This document shows, one piece after another, positions 16,886-25,038 of a stretch of DNA of 64,000 nucleotides (positions are counted from its first letter, which is position 1; each line of letters begins with the position of its first letter). The notes beneath the pieces were generated by a model. It had not been told where the DNA came from and made no database searches. It saw nothing but the letters and a program-made list of their open reading frames with translations. Source of the DNA: JAKALD01 sp963817785 (GTDB taxonomy: Bacteria > Pseudomonadota > Gammaproteobacteria > Burkholderiales > SG8-39); assembly GCA_963817785.1 (NCBI GenBank), contig CAWFPL010000007.1, forward strand, positions 1 through 64,000. Reading direction: 5' to 3'. Both the position numbers and the translations under genes were made by a program.

Positions 16886-18831
16886 AGATTCAATCAATCC
16901 ATGTCTACAGCCATGATGGACGACGTCGTGACGTGACTTTCAATGTCGATGGCCTCAACGTCATCACCGGTCACTCCTCGACGGGGAAGTCAGCCCTATC
17001 GGACATCGTCGAGTACTGCATGGGCCGTAGCACCTTTAACGTGGCCGAAGGCATCATTCGCGACAAAGTCGCATGGTTTGCCGTCATCTACCAGTTCCCC
17101 GGTGAACAGGTTCTCATTGCCAAGCCAACGCCAGGCTCCAACGCAATCAGCTGTAGCACCGCGCTGGTTCGTCGCGGTGCGTCTCTGGAGCTGCCAGTGC
17201 ACGAGGAACTGCAGCCAAACGCGGATGACGACACCGTTGTTGGGCTGTTGACGCAGATGCTGGGAATTCCAGCCAACGTGACAACCGTAGCTGCGGAGCA
17301 CTCGCGAGACAGCTTTTCCGCTAGCGTCAAGCACACTTACTATTACCTGTTCCAAAAGCAAGACATCGTCGCCAACAAGAACCTGCTGTTCTACCGGCAA
17401 GGGGAGCCGTATCAGCAGCAGGCGATCAGGGATACGCTGCCAATCCTCTTAGGCGTTTCGTCTTCGCAGCGCTACGAACTGGAAGCCAAGTTGAAGGCGG
17501 CACAGCGCGATCTGCGCATCGCCTCGAAACAGCTCGAGTTTGCTCGCGAAACGCGTGACTCTATCGAAGTCAGAGGCATCGGCCTGCTCTCGGAGGCGAA
17601 GGCGGTTGGTCTACTCGAACGGACAGTGAGTGAATCCGACGCCAGATCGGTTATGGCTCTCTTGCGCGAAGCGATGAGGTGGACGCCCGAGTCTATCTCC
17701 TTGGATGACAGCGAGCGCGTTTCGCGTCTCGAATCGGAGCGCAGTGAGTTGAGAAAGAAGCGCCGTGAGTTGCAGGGCCGCATAGATGCGGCCAAGCAGT
17801 TTGCGACCACCTCCGTTGGCTTCGAAACCGAGGCCCATGAGCAACGCGCTCGTCTCCAGTCAATCGGCGCGTTGCCCAAGAGTACCGATGGCGGTGAATG
17901 GCGGTGGCCGTTCAGTCCAAGCCAGCTTGGAATGGACACGCCGATCGCGCGAGCGCTCCTTGGGGAGGTTGAGTCCTTGGATGCAGAAATGGCAGCGGTC
18001 GCTGGGGAGCGTCCGCAGCTTGCTGCCTACTTGGCTGAGTTGGAGGCGGAGGCCGCAACGCTGGCTGGCGCCATCGCAGGCAAAGAAATCGAGCTGAAGT
18101 CCGCGATCTCGGCCAATGAGATCGCGGCTCAGATCGATAGTCGGAACAGCATGGCTTCACGTGTCATCGGCCGAATCAGCTATTATCTGGAAGAACTGAA
18201 GCCGGACGAAGCACTGGCGGCCATGGAGCAGGATGTAGCGCGTCTACGTCGCAAGGTCGAGACCCTGATAGGCCAGGTGGGCGAAGACGACTACGGTGAG
18301 CGTCTAGCTTCGATCTTGAACAATATCTCGTCGCTGATGTCGAAGTACGTTGAGAAGTTCGAGGCCGAGTTCAGAGAGTTCCCGTTCAAGTTTGACCTGA
18401 AAAGTCTCACGGTCGTCGCCGATAGACCTGACCGACCTGTTCCGATGCTGCGGACGGGCGGCGGCGAGAATCATCTCGCATATCACCTCTCCGCGTTGTT
18501 GGCGCTTCATCAGTTCGCGGCCAAGAATCAGCGCCCCATCCCGCGGTTCCTGATGATTGACCAGCCTACCCAGGTGTACTTCCCATCGGCGGACGTCTAC
18601 AGGGCGGCAGACGGCTCAATCCAACGAACTGAAGCGGATGCCGATCTGGTCGCTGTCACTAGGTTGTTCAAGCTGCTCCTCGACTTCACACAGACGCAGG
18701 TTCCTGGCTTTCAGATCATCGTGACCGAGCACGCAAACCTCAGGGACGATTGGTTTCAGGCCGCGCTTGTCGAGGTGCCTTGGTCGAAGCCGCCGGCGCT
18801 GATTCCAGACGATTGGCCGGCAGCCCCTTGA
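16882..18831 (+). CDS. ABC-3C SMC-like ATPase (DUF3732)
   Basis: A 649-residue Rad50/SMC-like ATPase of the DUF3732 type. Walker A is GHSSTGKS (30-37), followed by DIVEYCMGRSTFNV. A long predominantly helical, coiled-coil-like middle runs from about 195 to 490. A signature-like segment TGGGENHLAYHLSALLALH precedes Walker B in PRFLMIDQPTQVYFP (about 553-563), and a His-containing VTEHANL follows. It is the sensor and motor of the ABC-3C system, cytosolic, expected to detect foreign DNA and release the nuclease. It is full length and the last gene of the operon. Confidence 0.85.
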   Translation: MKIQSIHVYSHDGRRRDVTFNVDGLNVITGHSSTGKSALSDIVEYCMGRSTFNVAEGIIRDKVAWFAVIYQFPGEQVLIAKPTPGSNAISCSTALVRRGASLELPVHEELQPNADDDTVVGLLTQMLGIPANVTTVAAEHSRDSFSASVKHTYYYLFQKQDIVANKNLLFYRQGEPYQQQAIRDTLPILLGVSSSQRYELEAKLKAAQRDLRIASKQLEFARETRDSIEVRGIGLLSEAKAVGLLERTVSESDARSVMALLREAMRWTPESISLDDSERVSRLESERSELRKKRRELQGRIDAAKQFATTSVGFETEAHEQRARLQSIGALPKSTDGGEWRWPFSPSQLGMDTPIARALLGEVESLDAEMAAVAGERPQLAAYLAELEAEAATLAGAIAGKEIELKSAISANEIAAQIDSRNSMASRVIGRISYYLEELKPDEALAAMEQDVARLRRKVETLIGQVGEDDYGERLASILNNISSLMSKYVEKFEAEFREFPFKFDLKSLTVVADRPDRPVPMLRTGGGENHLAYHLSALLALHQFAAKNQRPIPRFLMIDQPTQVYFPSADVYRAADGSIQRTEADADLVAVTRLFKLLLDFTQTQVPGFQIIVTEHANLRDDWFQAALVEVPWSKPPALIPDDWPAAP

Positions 18832-19208
18832 TCGATTGGCAGGTGGACTGCGTCGACCGTTCCAACCTGGGCTGGCCTCCGCGTGTACAACTGGGGTGGT
18901 GCAAGTTTGACGGCTGCACGGAAGCGGCCGCTCGCGAGCGTCAGCTCCTGGCCGCGAGCACCCGTTGAGCACAGGGCCGCAAAGCAGACCTACGTCAATC
19001 CACCTGTTTTGCTATCGTCCGCTTTCAGCGAATGTGGGGAACCGCGGCTCCGGGCCAATAGCAGACGCATTCCCTGGAAACAGTCTTGGCCATGCTTGTG
19101 CCTACACCAGCTTGGCTGTGACCAAATTGTGCCTGGATGTGCCTGATTAGCGGATTGGCAAGCGCCGCAAGTCGCTGATTTTAATACATCACAACTTGGC
19201 TTGGAGCG
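18832..19208. other. Non-coding right end of element 1
   Basis: No gene. Near 19116-19150 the stretch reads CTGTGACCAAATTGTGCC, resembling CTGTGACCAAAACGTGCC beside att A (899-916), followed by two TGTGCCTG words. These may be integrase arm sites or decayed integrase coding sequence at the element end. Confidence 0.4.
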
Positions 19209-19255
19209 ACTACGAACCAGGGGGTCGTGGGTTCAAATCCTGCCGGGCGCGCCAG
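19209..19255 (+). repeat. att copy B: 3' part of tRNA-Arg(ACG)
   Basis: 47 bp, 46 identical to att copy A. The left neighbour cannot supply a tRNA 5' half. Distance and orientation relative to copy A and the integrase make this the right end of element 1, and at the same time the left end of element 2. Confidence 0.8.
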
Positions 19256-19261
19256 TCCATC

Positions 19262-19287
19262 AAGGGCTCGCACAAGTGCGAGCCCTT
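19262..19287 (+). terminator. Hairpin next to att B; target of the group II intron
   Basis: A perfect 12-bp stem (AAGGGCTCGCAC with its complement) with a two-base loop is followed by TTC AT and then directly by the intron 5' end. Group IIC introns are known to insert just downstream of terminator hairpins. The corresponding hairpin at att A has no intron. Confidence 0.75.
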
Positions 19288-19677
19288 TTCATGTGCGCCC
19301 AGCATGGGCGCACTCCTGCGGGTGAGAGTCCCGCCGTAAGTTGATCACAGCGAACGAAGCGAAGCGTAACTGCACGAGGGCGACTGAGTGTGGGGAGGAA
19401 GCGTGGAGCGAAACTGCGAGCCGATGAACAAGAACCGGATAGAAGGCGTTGCTGAGCAGGGCGAGCGGGCATGAAACCGCGAAGCTCTGGTGATCAAGGC
19501 GAAGTGGCGTAGATCCGGCGGTTGTGCAGGGAAGGAGTGCGTTCTCACCTGGGGAGATCTCGCCTGGTGGCTGAAAGGCCGACGGTGATGAGCCGGGGCG
19601 AGAAGTCAGCAGAGGCCGAAGTAGCCGCCGGTAGGGGGCGAAGGGCCGAACGAGGGGGAGTGTTCAAGGCCAAGTCG

Positions 19678-21045
19678 ATGTTGAACGCCACGCGTCAGAT
19701 GTCCGCGCCAGCGGAGCGGGTGGGGGTAGCGCACGGTGAAGCCGAGGGCGAACCGGCCAGCGACGAAGCGAACAACCCGCGACAGGACACCGAGAGCACA
19801 GGGTCGGCGCTGCTTGCCGCGGCGCTGACGAGACAGAACCTGCGACAGGCGTTCAAGCGCGTGCGGGTCAACAAGGGCGCAGCGGGCGTGGATGGACTGG
19901 ATATTGACCAGACCGCCCGCCAGCTCGTCACTGCTTGGCCGACGCTGCGAGAGCAACTGTTGCAGGGGACGTACCGGCCCAGTCCGGTGCGACGGGTAAC
20001 GATTCCGAAATCCGAGGGCGGTGAGCGCGAGCTTGGCATCCCGACGGTCTCGGACCGCATTGCCCAGACGGTAGCCAAAGAGGTGCTCGAACCGATCCTT
20101 GAGCCGGTCTTCCATGTCGATTCGTATGGATACCGGCCCGGGAAATCGGCAAGAGAGGCACTCGGTGTCGCGCGCCGGCGCTGTTGGCGCTCGGACTGGG
20201 TGCTAGAGCTTGATATTCGCTCCTTCTTTGACAATCTTGACCATGCGCGTTTACTCGACATGTTACGTCGGCACACCGACTGCAAGTGGGTGTTGTTGTA
20301 TGTCGAGCGGTGGTTGAAGGCGCCCGTGCAGATGGAAGACGGGAGCTTGATGGCGCGGGACAAAGGGACGCCTCAGGGCGGTTGTATCTCACCGATCCTG
20401 AGTAATCTCTTTCTGCATTATTGCTTCGATGCGTGGATGCAGGAGCACTTTCGCAGCATCCCCTTCGAGCGCTTTGCCGATGATGCCATTTGCCACTGCA
20501 AGACCAGGGCTCAGGCACAGTATCTGCGCGCGGAGCTGGAGCGGCGGTTTGCTCAATATCATCTGGAGCTGCATCCGCAGAAGACCCGGGTGGTGTACTG
20601 CCAGGATGATGATCGACGGGGGGACTATCCCGAACACAGCTTCGATTTCTTGGGGTATACGTTTCGCCCCCGGCGCTCGAAGAACCGGTGGGGGAAGTTC
20701 TTCGTCAGCTTCACCTCTGCGGTGAGCAATAAAGCTGCCAAGGCGATGCGCCAGACGCTGCGAAGCTGGTCGCTGCAAAACAGGAGCGACAAGTCCTTGG
20801 AGGATCTGGCGCGGATGTTCAACCCCGTGATCCGGGGTTGGATCAACTACTACGCCGGGTTCTACAAGTCGGCCCTGTACCCAACGCTGCGCCACATCGA
20901 CCGCTCGTTATCGTTGTGGGCAACGCGCAAATACAAGAAGCTGCGCCGGCACCGCCGGCGGGCGGAGCATTGGCTGGTGCGTGTTGCACGTGTCCGGCCC
21001 ACGCTCTTTGCTCACTGGCGGCTTGTGCGGCCCCAGGCTGGATGA
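19678..21045 (+). CDS. Group II intron reverse transcriptase/maturase, probably chimeric
   Basis: About 455 residues from ATG 19678 (an in-frame TTG at 19522 would extend it). RT blocks are present: NLRQAFKRVRVNKGAAGVDG, GERELGIPTVSDRIAQ, DSYGYRPGKSAREAL, LELDIRSFFDNLDH, GTPQGGCISPILSNLFL, and the catalytic FADD in ERFADDAICHC. The thumb/X domain follows (NPVIRGWINYYAGFYKSALY). No HNH endonuclease is seen. The N-terminal part appears to belong to the outer IIC maturase and the part after GIPTV to the inner intron's maturase, fused in frame. YADD is replaced by FADD, which occurs in some maturases. It may still be catalytically competent, but splicing of a mixed ribozyme is doubtful. Confidence 0.8.
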   Translation: MLNATRQMSAPAERVGVAHGEAEGEPASDEANNPRQDTESTGSALLAAALTRQNLRQAFKRVRVNKGAAGVDGLDIDQTARQLVTAWPTLREQLLQGTYRPSPVRRVTIPKSEGGERELGIPTVSDRIAQTVAKEVLEPILEPVFHVDSYGYRPGKSAREALGVARRRCWRSDWVLELDIRSFFDNLDHARLLDMLRRHTDCKWVLLYVERWLKAPVQMEDGSLMARDKGTPQGGCISPILSNLFLHYCFDAWMQEHFRSIPFERFADDAICHCKTRAQAQYLRAELERRFAQYHLELHPQKTRVVYCQDDDRRGDYPEHSFDFLGYTFRPRRSKNRWGKFFVSFTSAVSNKAAKAMRQTLRSWSLQNRSDKSLEDLARMFNPVIRGWINYYAGFYKSALYPTLRHIDRSLSLWATRKYKKLRRHRRRAEHWLVRVARVRPTLFAHWRLVRPQAG

Positions 21046-21047
21046 TG

Positions 21048-21121
21048 GGAGCGGTGTGAGCCGAGAGGTTCCCGCACCGTTCTGCGAGCGCCTGGGGGTG
21101 AGACTCCCCCGGGCGACTCAC
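21048..21121 (+). other. Inner group II intron domains V and VI, 3' end
   Basis: GGAGCGGTGTGAGCCGAGAG then GTTCCCGCACCGTTCT folds as the domain V hairpin; CGCCTGGGGGTGAGACTCCC then CCGGGCG folds as domain VI with a bulged A region; GACTCAC ends the intron. The sequence class differs from the IIC domain V at 21695. The base after it begins the Cys codon of an RT frame, so the inner intron had sat in the YADD region of the outer maturase gene. Confidence 0.65.
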
Positions 21122-21682
21122 TGCAACGTGTATGTACGCAGTCGGAGGGCGGGCGAGCGGGTGATGGCGCTGCTGCGGCGGTGCTATTCCGAGCTACGGC
21201 TCAAGGTCAATGAGACCAAGAGCGCGGTGGCGAGCGTGACAGGACGCAAGTTTCTGGGCTACAGCTTCTGGTATGCCAAGGGCGAGGTCAAGCGCAAGGT
21301 GGCCGCCAAAGCGTTGGCGACGTTCAAGCAACGGGTGAGGCAACTCACCCGGCGCTCGGGCGGGCGCAGCCTGGCGGAGGTCACTGAACGTCTGCGGCCT
21401 TACTTCTTGGGATGGAAAGCCTATTTCGGGTTGGCGCAAACGCCGGGCATCTGGCGCACGCTGGATGAATGGCTGCGGCATCGACTCCGGGCGGTTCAAC
21501 TCAAGCACTGGAAGCGCGGCAAGACGATGTATCGGGAACTGCGGACCCTGGGCGCAGCTGCCCCTGTGGCGCAGCGGGTGGCGGCGAATTCACGCCGTTG
21601 GTGGCGCAACAGCGATGGTGACCTCAACCGGGTGCTCACCCTTGCGTATTTCGATCGCCTCGGCGTACCCCGTCTCTCATGA
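21122..21682 (+). pseudogene. C-terminal half of the outer IIC intron maturase
   Basis: The frame opens exactly after the inner intron end with CNVYVRSRRAGERVMALLRR, the residues that normally follow YADD, and continues with the thumb and maturase parts: VNETKSAVASVTGRKFLGYS, YFLGWKAYFGLAQTPGIW and a final RVLTLAYFDRLGVPRLS. It lacks blocks 0-5 of the RT. There is no start of its own. It belongs with the IIC domain V that follows. Confidence 0.8.
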
Positions 21683-21694
21683 CCACAACTTCTC

Positions 21695-21768
21695 GAACCG
21701 CCCGGTGCGGACCCGCTTGCCGGGTGGTGTGGCAGGGGTGCCGCTAAATAGCGGCCCCCTATGCCGAT
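21695..21768 (+). other. Outer IIC intron domains V and VI, 3' end
   Basis: GAACCGCCCGGTGCGGACCC then GCTTGCCGGGTGGTGTGG has the domain V pattern of IIC introns such as that of Oceanobacillus iheyensis. A hairpin GGGGTGCCGC/GCGGCCCCCT forms domain VI, and ATGCCGAT ends the intron. The 3' boundary is set by alignment of the flanks with att A. Confidence 0.65.
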
Positions 21769-21800
21769 TCCTGGCCGGTGACCAAAACGTGCCCACGCTC
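21769..21800 (-). pseudogene. Integrase C-terminal remnant (element 2)
   Basis: On the minus strand the bases read DERGHVLVTGQ, then the intron insertion, then the stop codon reconstituted with 19291-19292. The intact integrase at att A ends GHVLVTAPK, with the stop at the same distance from the hairpin. So element 2 once had its own integrase at its left end; all but about 12 codons are gone, replaced by the deacetylase region. Confidence 0.6.
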
Positions 21801-21815
21801 ATCCGGTGGCGATGC

Positions 21816-22643
21816 TCAACGCAGCGCCGCGCGCAGGGTCACCGGGCGCAGGCCCGCTGCCGAAAGGTCGTCCAGGAGACGCGGAAGGACCTCCAGGAGC
21901 ACCGGCGAGCCCGAGCGCGTGCGCGCGGCATTGCCGTCGTGCAGGAGCAGGATGTCGCCCGCGGCGAGGCGGCGCGCGAGCCGTGCATGGACGGCCGGAG
22001 GTTGCGCGCTGACCGTATCGAAGCCCCGGCGGGTCCAGCTCGCCAGCGAGAGGTCCAGGCGCGCGAGCGCGTAGCTGAGGAACGGATTGCGCAGCCCCGC
22101 CGGCGCGCGGAAAAAGCGCGGCGCGCTGCCGGCGAGCGCGCCGAGGGTTTCCTGCGCCGCGCCGATCTCCTTCAGGTAGCCGCGCGGACCGAGCAGCGAG
22201 AAGTCGTGACGATGCCGCAGCGAGTGGTTCTCGACCGCGTGCCCCTGCGCCACGATTTCCCGCACGAGCGATGGGTGCTGCGCCGCGCGCCGGCCGATGC
22301 AGAAGAAGCTTGCATGCGCCCCGGCGCGCGCGAGGAGCTCCAGCGCGCGCGGGGTCACTACCGCGTCCGGGCCGTCGTCCAGCGTCAGCGCGACCTCGCG
22401 GCGCGCGGCGGCAGCGGCGGGCAGGCGCGTCAGGTTGGGGCCGAGCAGGTGCGCGCGCGGCAGCAAGCCGCCGGCCGCCAGCGCCGCCTGGTTGGCGGCG
22501 ACGGCGCCCAGCGCCCACGGCCACAGCTCGGGGTCGAGCGCCGCACCGGCGATCGCGGCGGCGTGCAGTGCGACCGAGCCGCGCAGGAATGCATTCGCGC
22601 GCCAAGGCGCGCCGCGCGACGGCTGCGCGTGGACGTAGGACAT
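21816..22643 (-). CDS. Polysaccharide deacetylase (NodB domain)
   Basis: A 275-residue protein with the carbohydrate esterase 4 motifs: TLDDGPD (metal-binding and catalytic Asp), HSLRH (His pair), RAPAGLRNP, and DILLLHDG near the C-terminus with the catalytic His. Residues about 20-60 are hydrophobic and could form one or two membrane helices, placing the enzyme at the inner membrane facing the periplasm. The usual role is removal of acetyl groups from cell-surface or intracellular polysaccharide. It lies alone, just inside the left end of element 2, and its tail abuts the integrase remnant. Confidence 0.82.
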   Translation of the reverse strand: MSYVHAQPSRGAPWRANAFLRGSVALHAAAIAGAALDPELWPWALGAVAANQAALAAGGLLPRAHLLGPNLTRLPAAAAARREVALTLDDGPDAVVTPRALELLARAGAHASFFCIGRRAAQHPSLVREIVAQGHAVENHSLRHRHDFSLLGPRGYLKEIGAAQETLGALAGSAPRFFRAPAGLRNPFLSYALARLDLSLASWTRRGFDTVSAQPPAVHARLARRLAAGDILLLHDGNAARTRSGSPVLLEVLPRLLDDLSAAGLRPVTLRAALR

Positions 22644-22816
22644 GCCGCGATTATCGCCCAGCCCCGCGCGGATCCGCGCCGCACGGCGGCGAGCGCGAGT
22701 GACGCGAAGACGCGCGGCGGCTGCACGACGCGCTCCGCCGCGCGTTCAAAGTTCGGCTCCGACTTGGTTTTCGATTGCTTCGGTGCCGGTATTTTCAGCG
22801 TCCGCGCCCCGCTTCC

Positions 22817-23824
22817 TCAGCTTCCCGGCAGGCCATGTACGTTCGGAAACCACATGTCCTTCCACGATGCAGGCAGGTTCGGTATGCGCCCGATTTGATG
22901 CATGAATTTCATCACCTGCATCGTGTTCTGCGGCGTCTCGGTATAAATGACGTTCGGATCGCTGATGATCTTCACGAGATCCCCGATCGGAAGCTTGCTT
23001 TTCGACCTCTGGATGTACAGCTCCGCGGCCTTGCGCTTGTCGCCGTTGATGATCGACAGGGCCTCGTCGTAGGCCGCCAGAAAAGCTGCGTAGATCTTCG
23101 GGTTTTCGTCGTGGAATTTCTTCGTGGTCCAGGCCAGCGTCAGCGTGGCCGGGCCGCCGAGTACCTGGAAGGTGTTGAACACGGTATGAATTCTGGGATC
23201 CTTCAGCAACTGATAGGTGTACGGCTGCGACACGAAGGCCACGTCGATTTCGCTGATCCCGGAGAGCACCGCGGCGGTGGCGTCCGGCTGGGACATCGAG
23301 ACCGTCAGCCTGTCGAACCTGTCGTAGCTCTTCATCCCGTACCTCTCTGCGGCCGCCATCTGCAGGAAGACGGCCTGAGTCGAGACCTTGACCGCGGGCA
23401 GCGCGATCTTGTCCTTGTCCGTGAGATCGGCGATCGACTTGAGATTCGGATTGCGCGCGTTGAAGTATTCGGGCTGTGCGCTCGTTGCCGCGATTCCCGC
23501 GACGTCCCCATGGGTCTTCGACCACAGGATCGCGAACGGCATGAAACCGGTGAAGCCGATCTGGAGCTGTCCGGCGAGCATCGCATCCATCGCGGTGTTG
23601 CCGCCCGCAAAGGTCGCCCATTGCACTTCGACGTTCGGCAGGCCGGCTTGCTTCAAGTGCTTTTCCAGGAGCTTGCCCTCTTTCATGACGATGGCGGGCA
23701 GGAAGGCAAGGGTGAGCTGATCGGCGAGCACGACTTTGGTGACCTCCGCGCTGGCGGTTCCTGCGGTCGCCATGGACACGACGCAACAGAAGAGCATCGA
23801 CAGAATCGATTTCAACGGTTTCAT
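22817..23824 (-). CDS. ABC transporter substrate-binding protein (NitT/TauT type)
   Basis: 335 residues with a signal peptide (MKPLKSILSMLFCCVVSMAT, cleavage near TASAE), then VVLADQLTLAFLPAIVMKEG and VQWATFAGGNTAMDAMLAGQ, which are typical of SsuA/ThiY-like receptors for sulfonates, nitrate or pyrimidine precursors. The ligand cannot be inferred. There is no permease or ATPase gene next to it, so it is an orphan receptor, the last gene of element 2 before att C. Confidence 0.85.
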   Translation of the reverse strand: MKPLKSILSMLFCCVVSMATAGTASAEVTKVVLADQLTLAFLPAIVMKEGKLLEKHLKQAGLPNVEVQWATFAGGNTAMDAMLAGQLQIGFTGFMPFAILWSKTHGDVAGIAATSAQPEYFNARNPNLKSIADLTDKDKIALPAVKVSTQAVFLQMAAAERYGMKSYDRFDRLTVSMSQPDATAAVLSGISEIDVAFVSQPYTYQLLKDPRIHTVFNTFQVLGGPATLTLAWTTKKFHDENPKIYAAFLAAYDEALSIINGDKRKAAELYIQRSKSKLPIGDLVKIISDPNVIYTETPQNTMQVMKFMHQIGRIPNLPASWKDMWFPNVHGLPGS

Positions 23825-24371
23825 AAGTCCTCCCCCTTGGTTCGAAAAGAACGGCGCAGTTGCGCTTGACGCGGTTTCACGCCGGCCGGAGCGGGTCGGG
23901 CGCGGTAGTTGCTGAGATTCGCGTTGCGCACGCTATGACGATAGCCGGGAGAGGTCGCCGGCGTAGCCATAAAGGTCGGGCGTTTCGCTAGGTCGAACGA
24001 ACGATCCACCGCTGCCGTGCGCACCGGGTCTTGCCGTCCATCACGGGTAACTGCCGTGGCTTTGCTCCCGGGAGCGGCATGCAAGCCGATCGACTCATTA
24101 AGTTCGGTGGAGGAGCGGAGCGTGGCGATCAAGATCAAAAGTGATCCGCTCCTCGTCCGATGCAATGCGGGAAAATCTCCCCTTTGACCAAGATTCACAG
24201 AGTTCGCCGGGGCCGCATTTTCCGAGCGCCTCGCGCCGGAGTTGGGAATAGGTCGCGGGTAATCCCGGTGCCTCCGGGACGCCGCGGTGGCGGGTCCATG
24301 GCCGAACGCGAGGGCACAGGTTGCGTCCGCCTGAAATCTGTTGAGTTTATACAGGTAGTTAGGGTTGCAAA
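23825..24371. other. Non-coding right end of element 2
   Basis: No ORF with protein character. The last 35 bp (24337-24371) match the DNA left of att A (768-802), as noted there. The stretch upstream of the receptor gene should contain its promoter, but none stands out. Confidence 0.5.
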
Positions 24372-24423
24372 TTCCGAGTCGCGAACGAGGGGGCTTGGGT
24401 TCAAATCCTGCCCGGCGCGCCAG
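24372..24423 (+). repeat. att copy C: diverged tRNA-Arg 3' end
   Basis: The bases keep GGGTTCAAATCCTGCC and CGGCGCGCCAG of copies A and B, but the anticodon part has drifted (CCGAGTCGCGAACGA). It marks the right end of element 2. No tRNA can be folded. Confidence 0.6.
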
Positions 24424-24430
24424 TTACATC

Positions 24431-24470
24431 AAGCGGTTAAGTGCGACAGATCTCAGCCGCTTTTTTTGTT
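24431..24470 (+). terminator. Weak terminator right of att C
   Basis: AAGCGG pairs with CCGCTT across a long loop and is followed by seven T. It occupies the same place as the hairpins at att A and att B and is likely the old tRNA terminator. Confidence 0.4.
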
Positions 24471-24624
24471 TCAGCGCTCTGTTTGCGGGACTTCTGCCCC
24501 CCCCCCACCGCATGCCTTCTCCGCGCTGCACCCGGGCCGCGCTCTCGAGGGGTGCACCGGCGGAAAGATGCGGAGCCCCGCGACGGCGGGCGCAGGCAGG
24601 CGACGGATGGGCGATAATGTCGCC

Positions 24625-25002
24625 ATGAACGAAGAACACCCCACCCCAGAACAGCCGGTCGAAGCGCCGCGCGCCGACGCGCAGCCAAGCGAAAATCCGC
24701 CCCCGAGGCCGCAATCCCAGGATCCCCATCGCCGGCTGCGCGAGCTTCTCGCGATTGCCGAGCGCGATCGCTCCGACGCCGTGTGGGATGAGATCATCGG
24801 GCTCGAAATCCAACTCGCGCCCGGGAACCGTGCCGTGTCGCCGCAAGCAGGCGCAGCTCGACGTCCCGAGCCTGGCAGACACCAGCAGTCGGCGCGGCGC
24901 CCGGACTCGTTGCCTTCCCAGCAGCGCGGCCCCGACGCGAGGTCTTCCAGGCACTTCTCTACGAACAGGTCCAAGCAGCGCGGCCCCGCCAGCAAGGGCT
25001 GA
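24625..25002 (+). CDS. Small hypothetical protein
   Basis: 125 residues. The start has many Pro and Glu (NEEHPTPEQPVEAPRADAQP), the centre is a conserved-looking RRLRELLAIAERDRSDAVWD followed by EIIGLEIQLAPGNR, and the tail is Arg, Gln, Ser and Gly rich and basic. This layout is familiar from small betaproteobacterial proteins of unknown function. The ATG at 24625 is the first codon of that pattern. A basic, disordered tail hints at nucleic acid binding, but this is only inference. Confidence 0.6.
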   Translation: MNEEHPTPEQPVEAPRADAQPSENPPPRPQSQDPHRRLRELLAIAERDRSDAVWDEIIGLEIQLAPGNRAVSPQAGAARRPEPGRHQQSARRPDSLPSQQRGPDARSSRHFSTNRSKQRGPASKG

Positions 25003-25038
25003 CGCGCCCATCGATCACGCGAGCACCCTGTGTCCCGG

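Larger units (their letters stand above)
19293..21768 (+). mobile_element. Composite group II intron (IIC outer, second intron inside)
   Basis: The 5' end GTGCGCCCAGCATGGGCGCA followed by GGGTGAGAGTCCCGCC is the IIC domain I start, and IIC-like GAACCGCC...GGTGGTGTGG domain V with a domain VI hairpin stands at the 3' end (21695-21768). Inside lies a second, different domain V/VI (21048-21121) that closes another intron class. The single full RT ORF lies before the inner domain V, and the C-terminal half of a second RT lies after it. Joining the flanks 19292 and 21769 gives DNA that matches the att A flank base for base in spacing, which fixes the outer boundaries. Confidence 0.75.

Noticed and set aside
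21465..22898. Long plus-strand frame across the end of the intron and the deacetylase
   Set aside because: It runs out of frame through the maturase fragment and antisense to the deacetylase, which has all its catalytic motifs.
24160..24624. Longer form of the small hypothetical protein starting at 24160
   Set aside because: The extension crosses att C and the terminator-like hairpin and has no protein character before the ATG at 24625.
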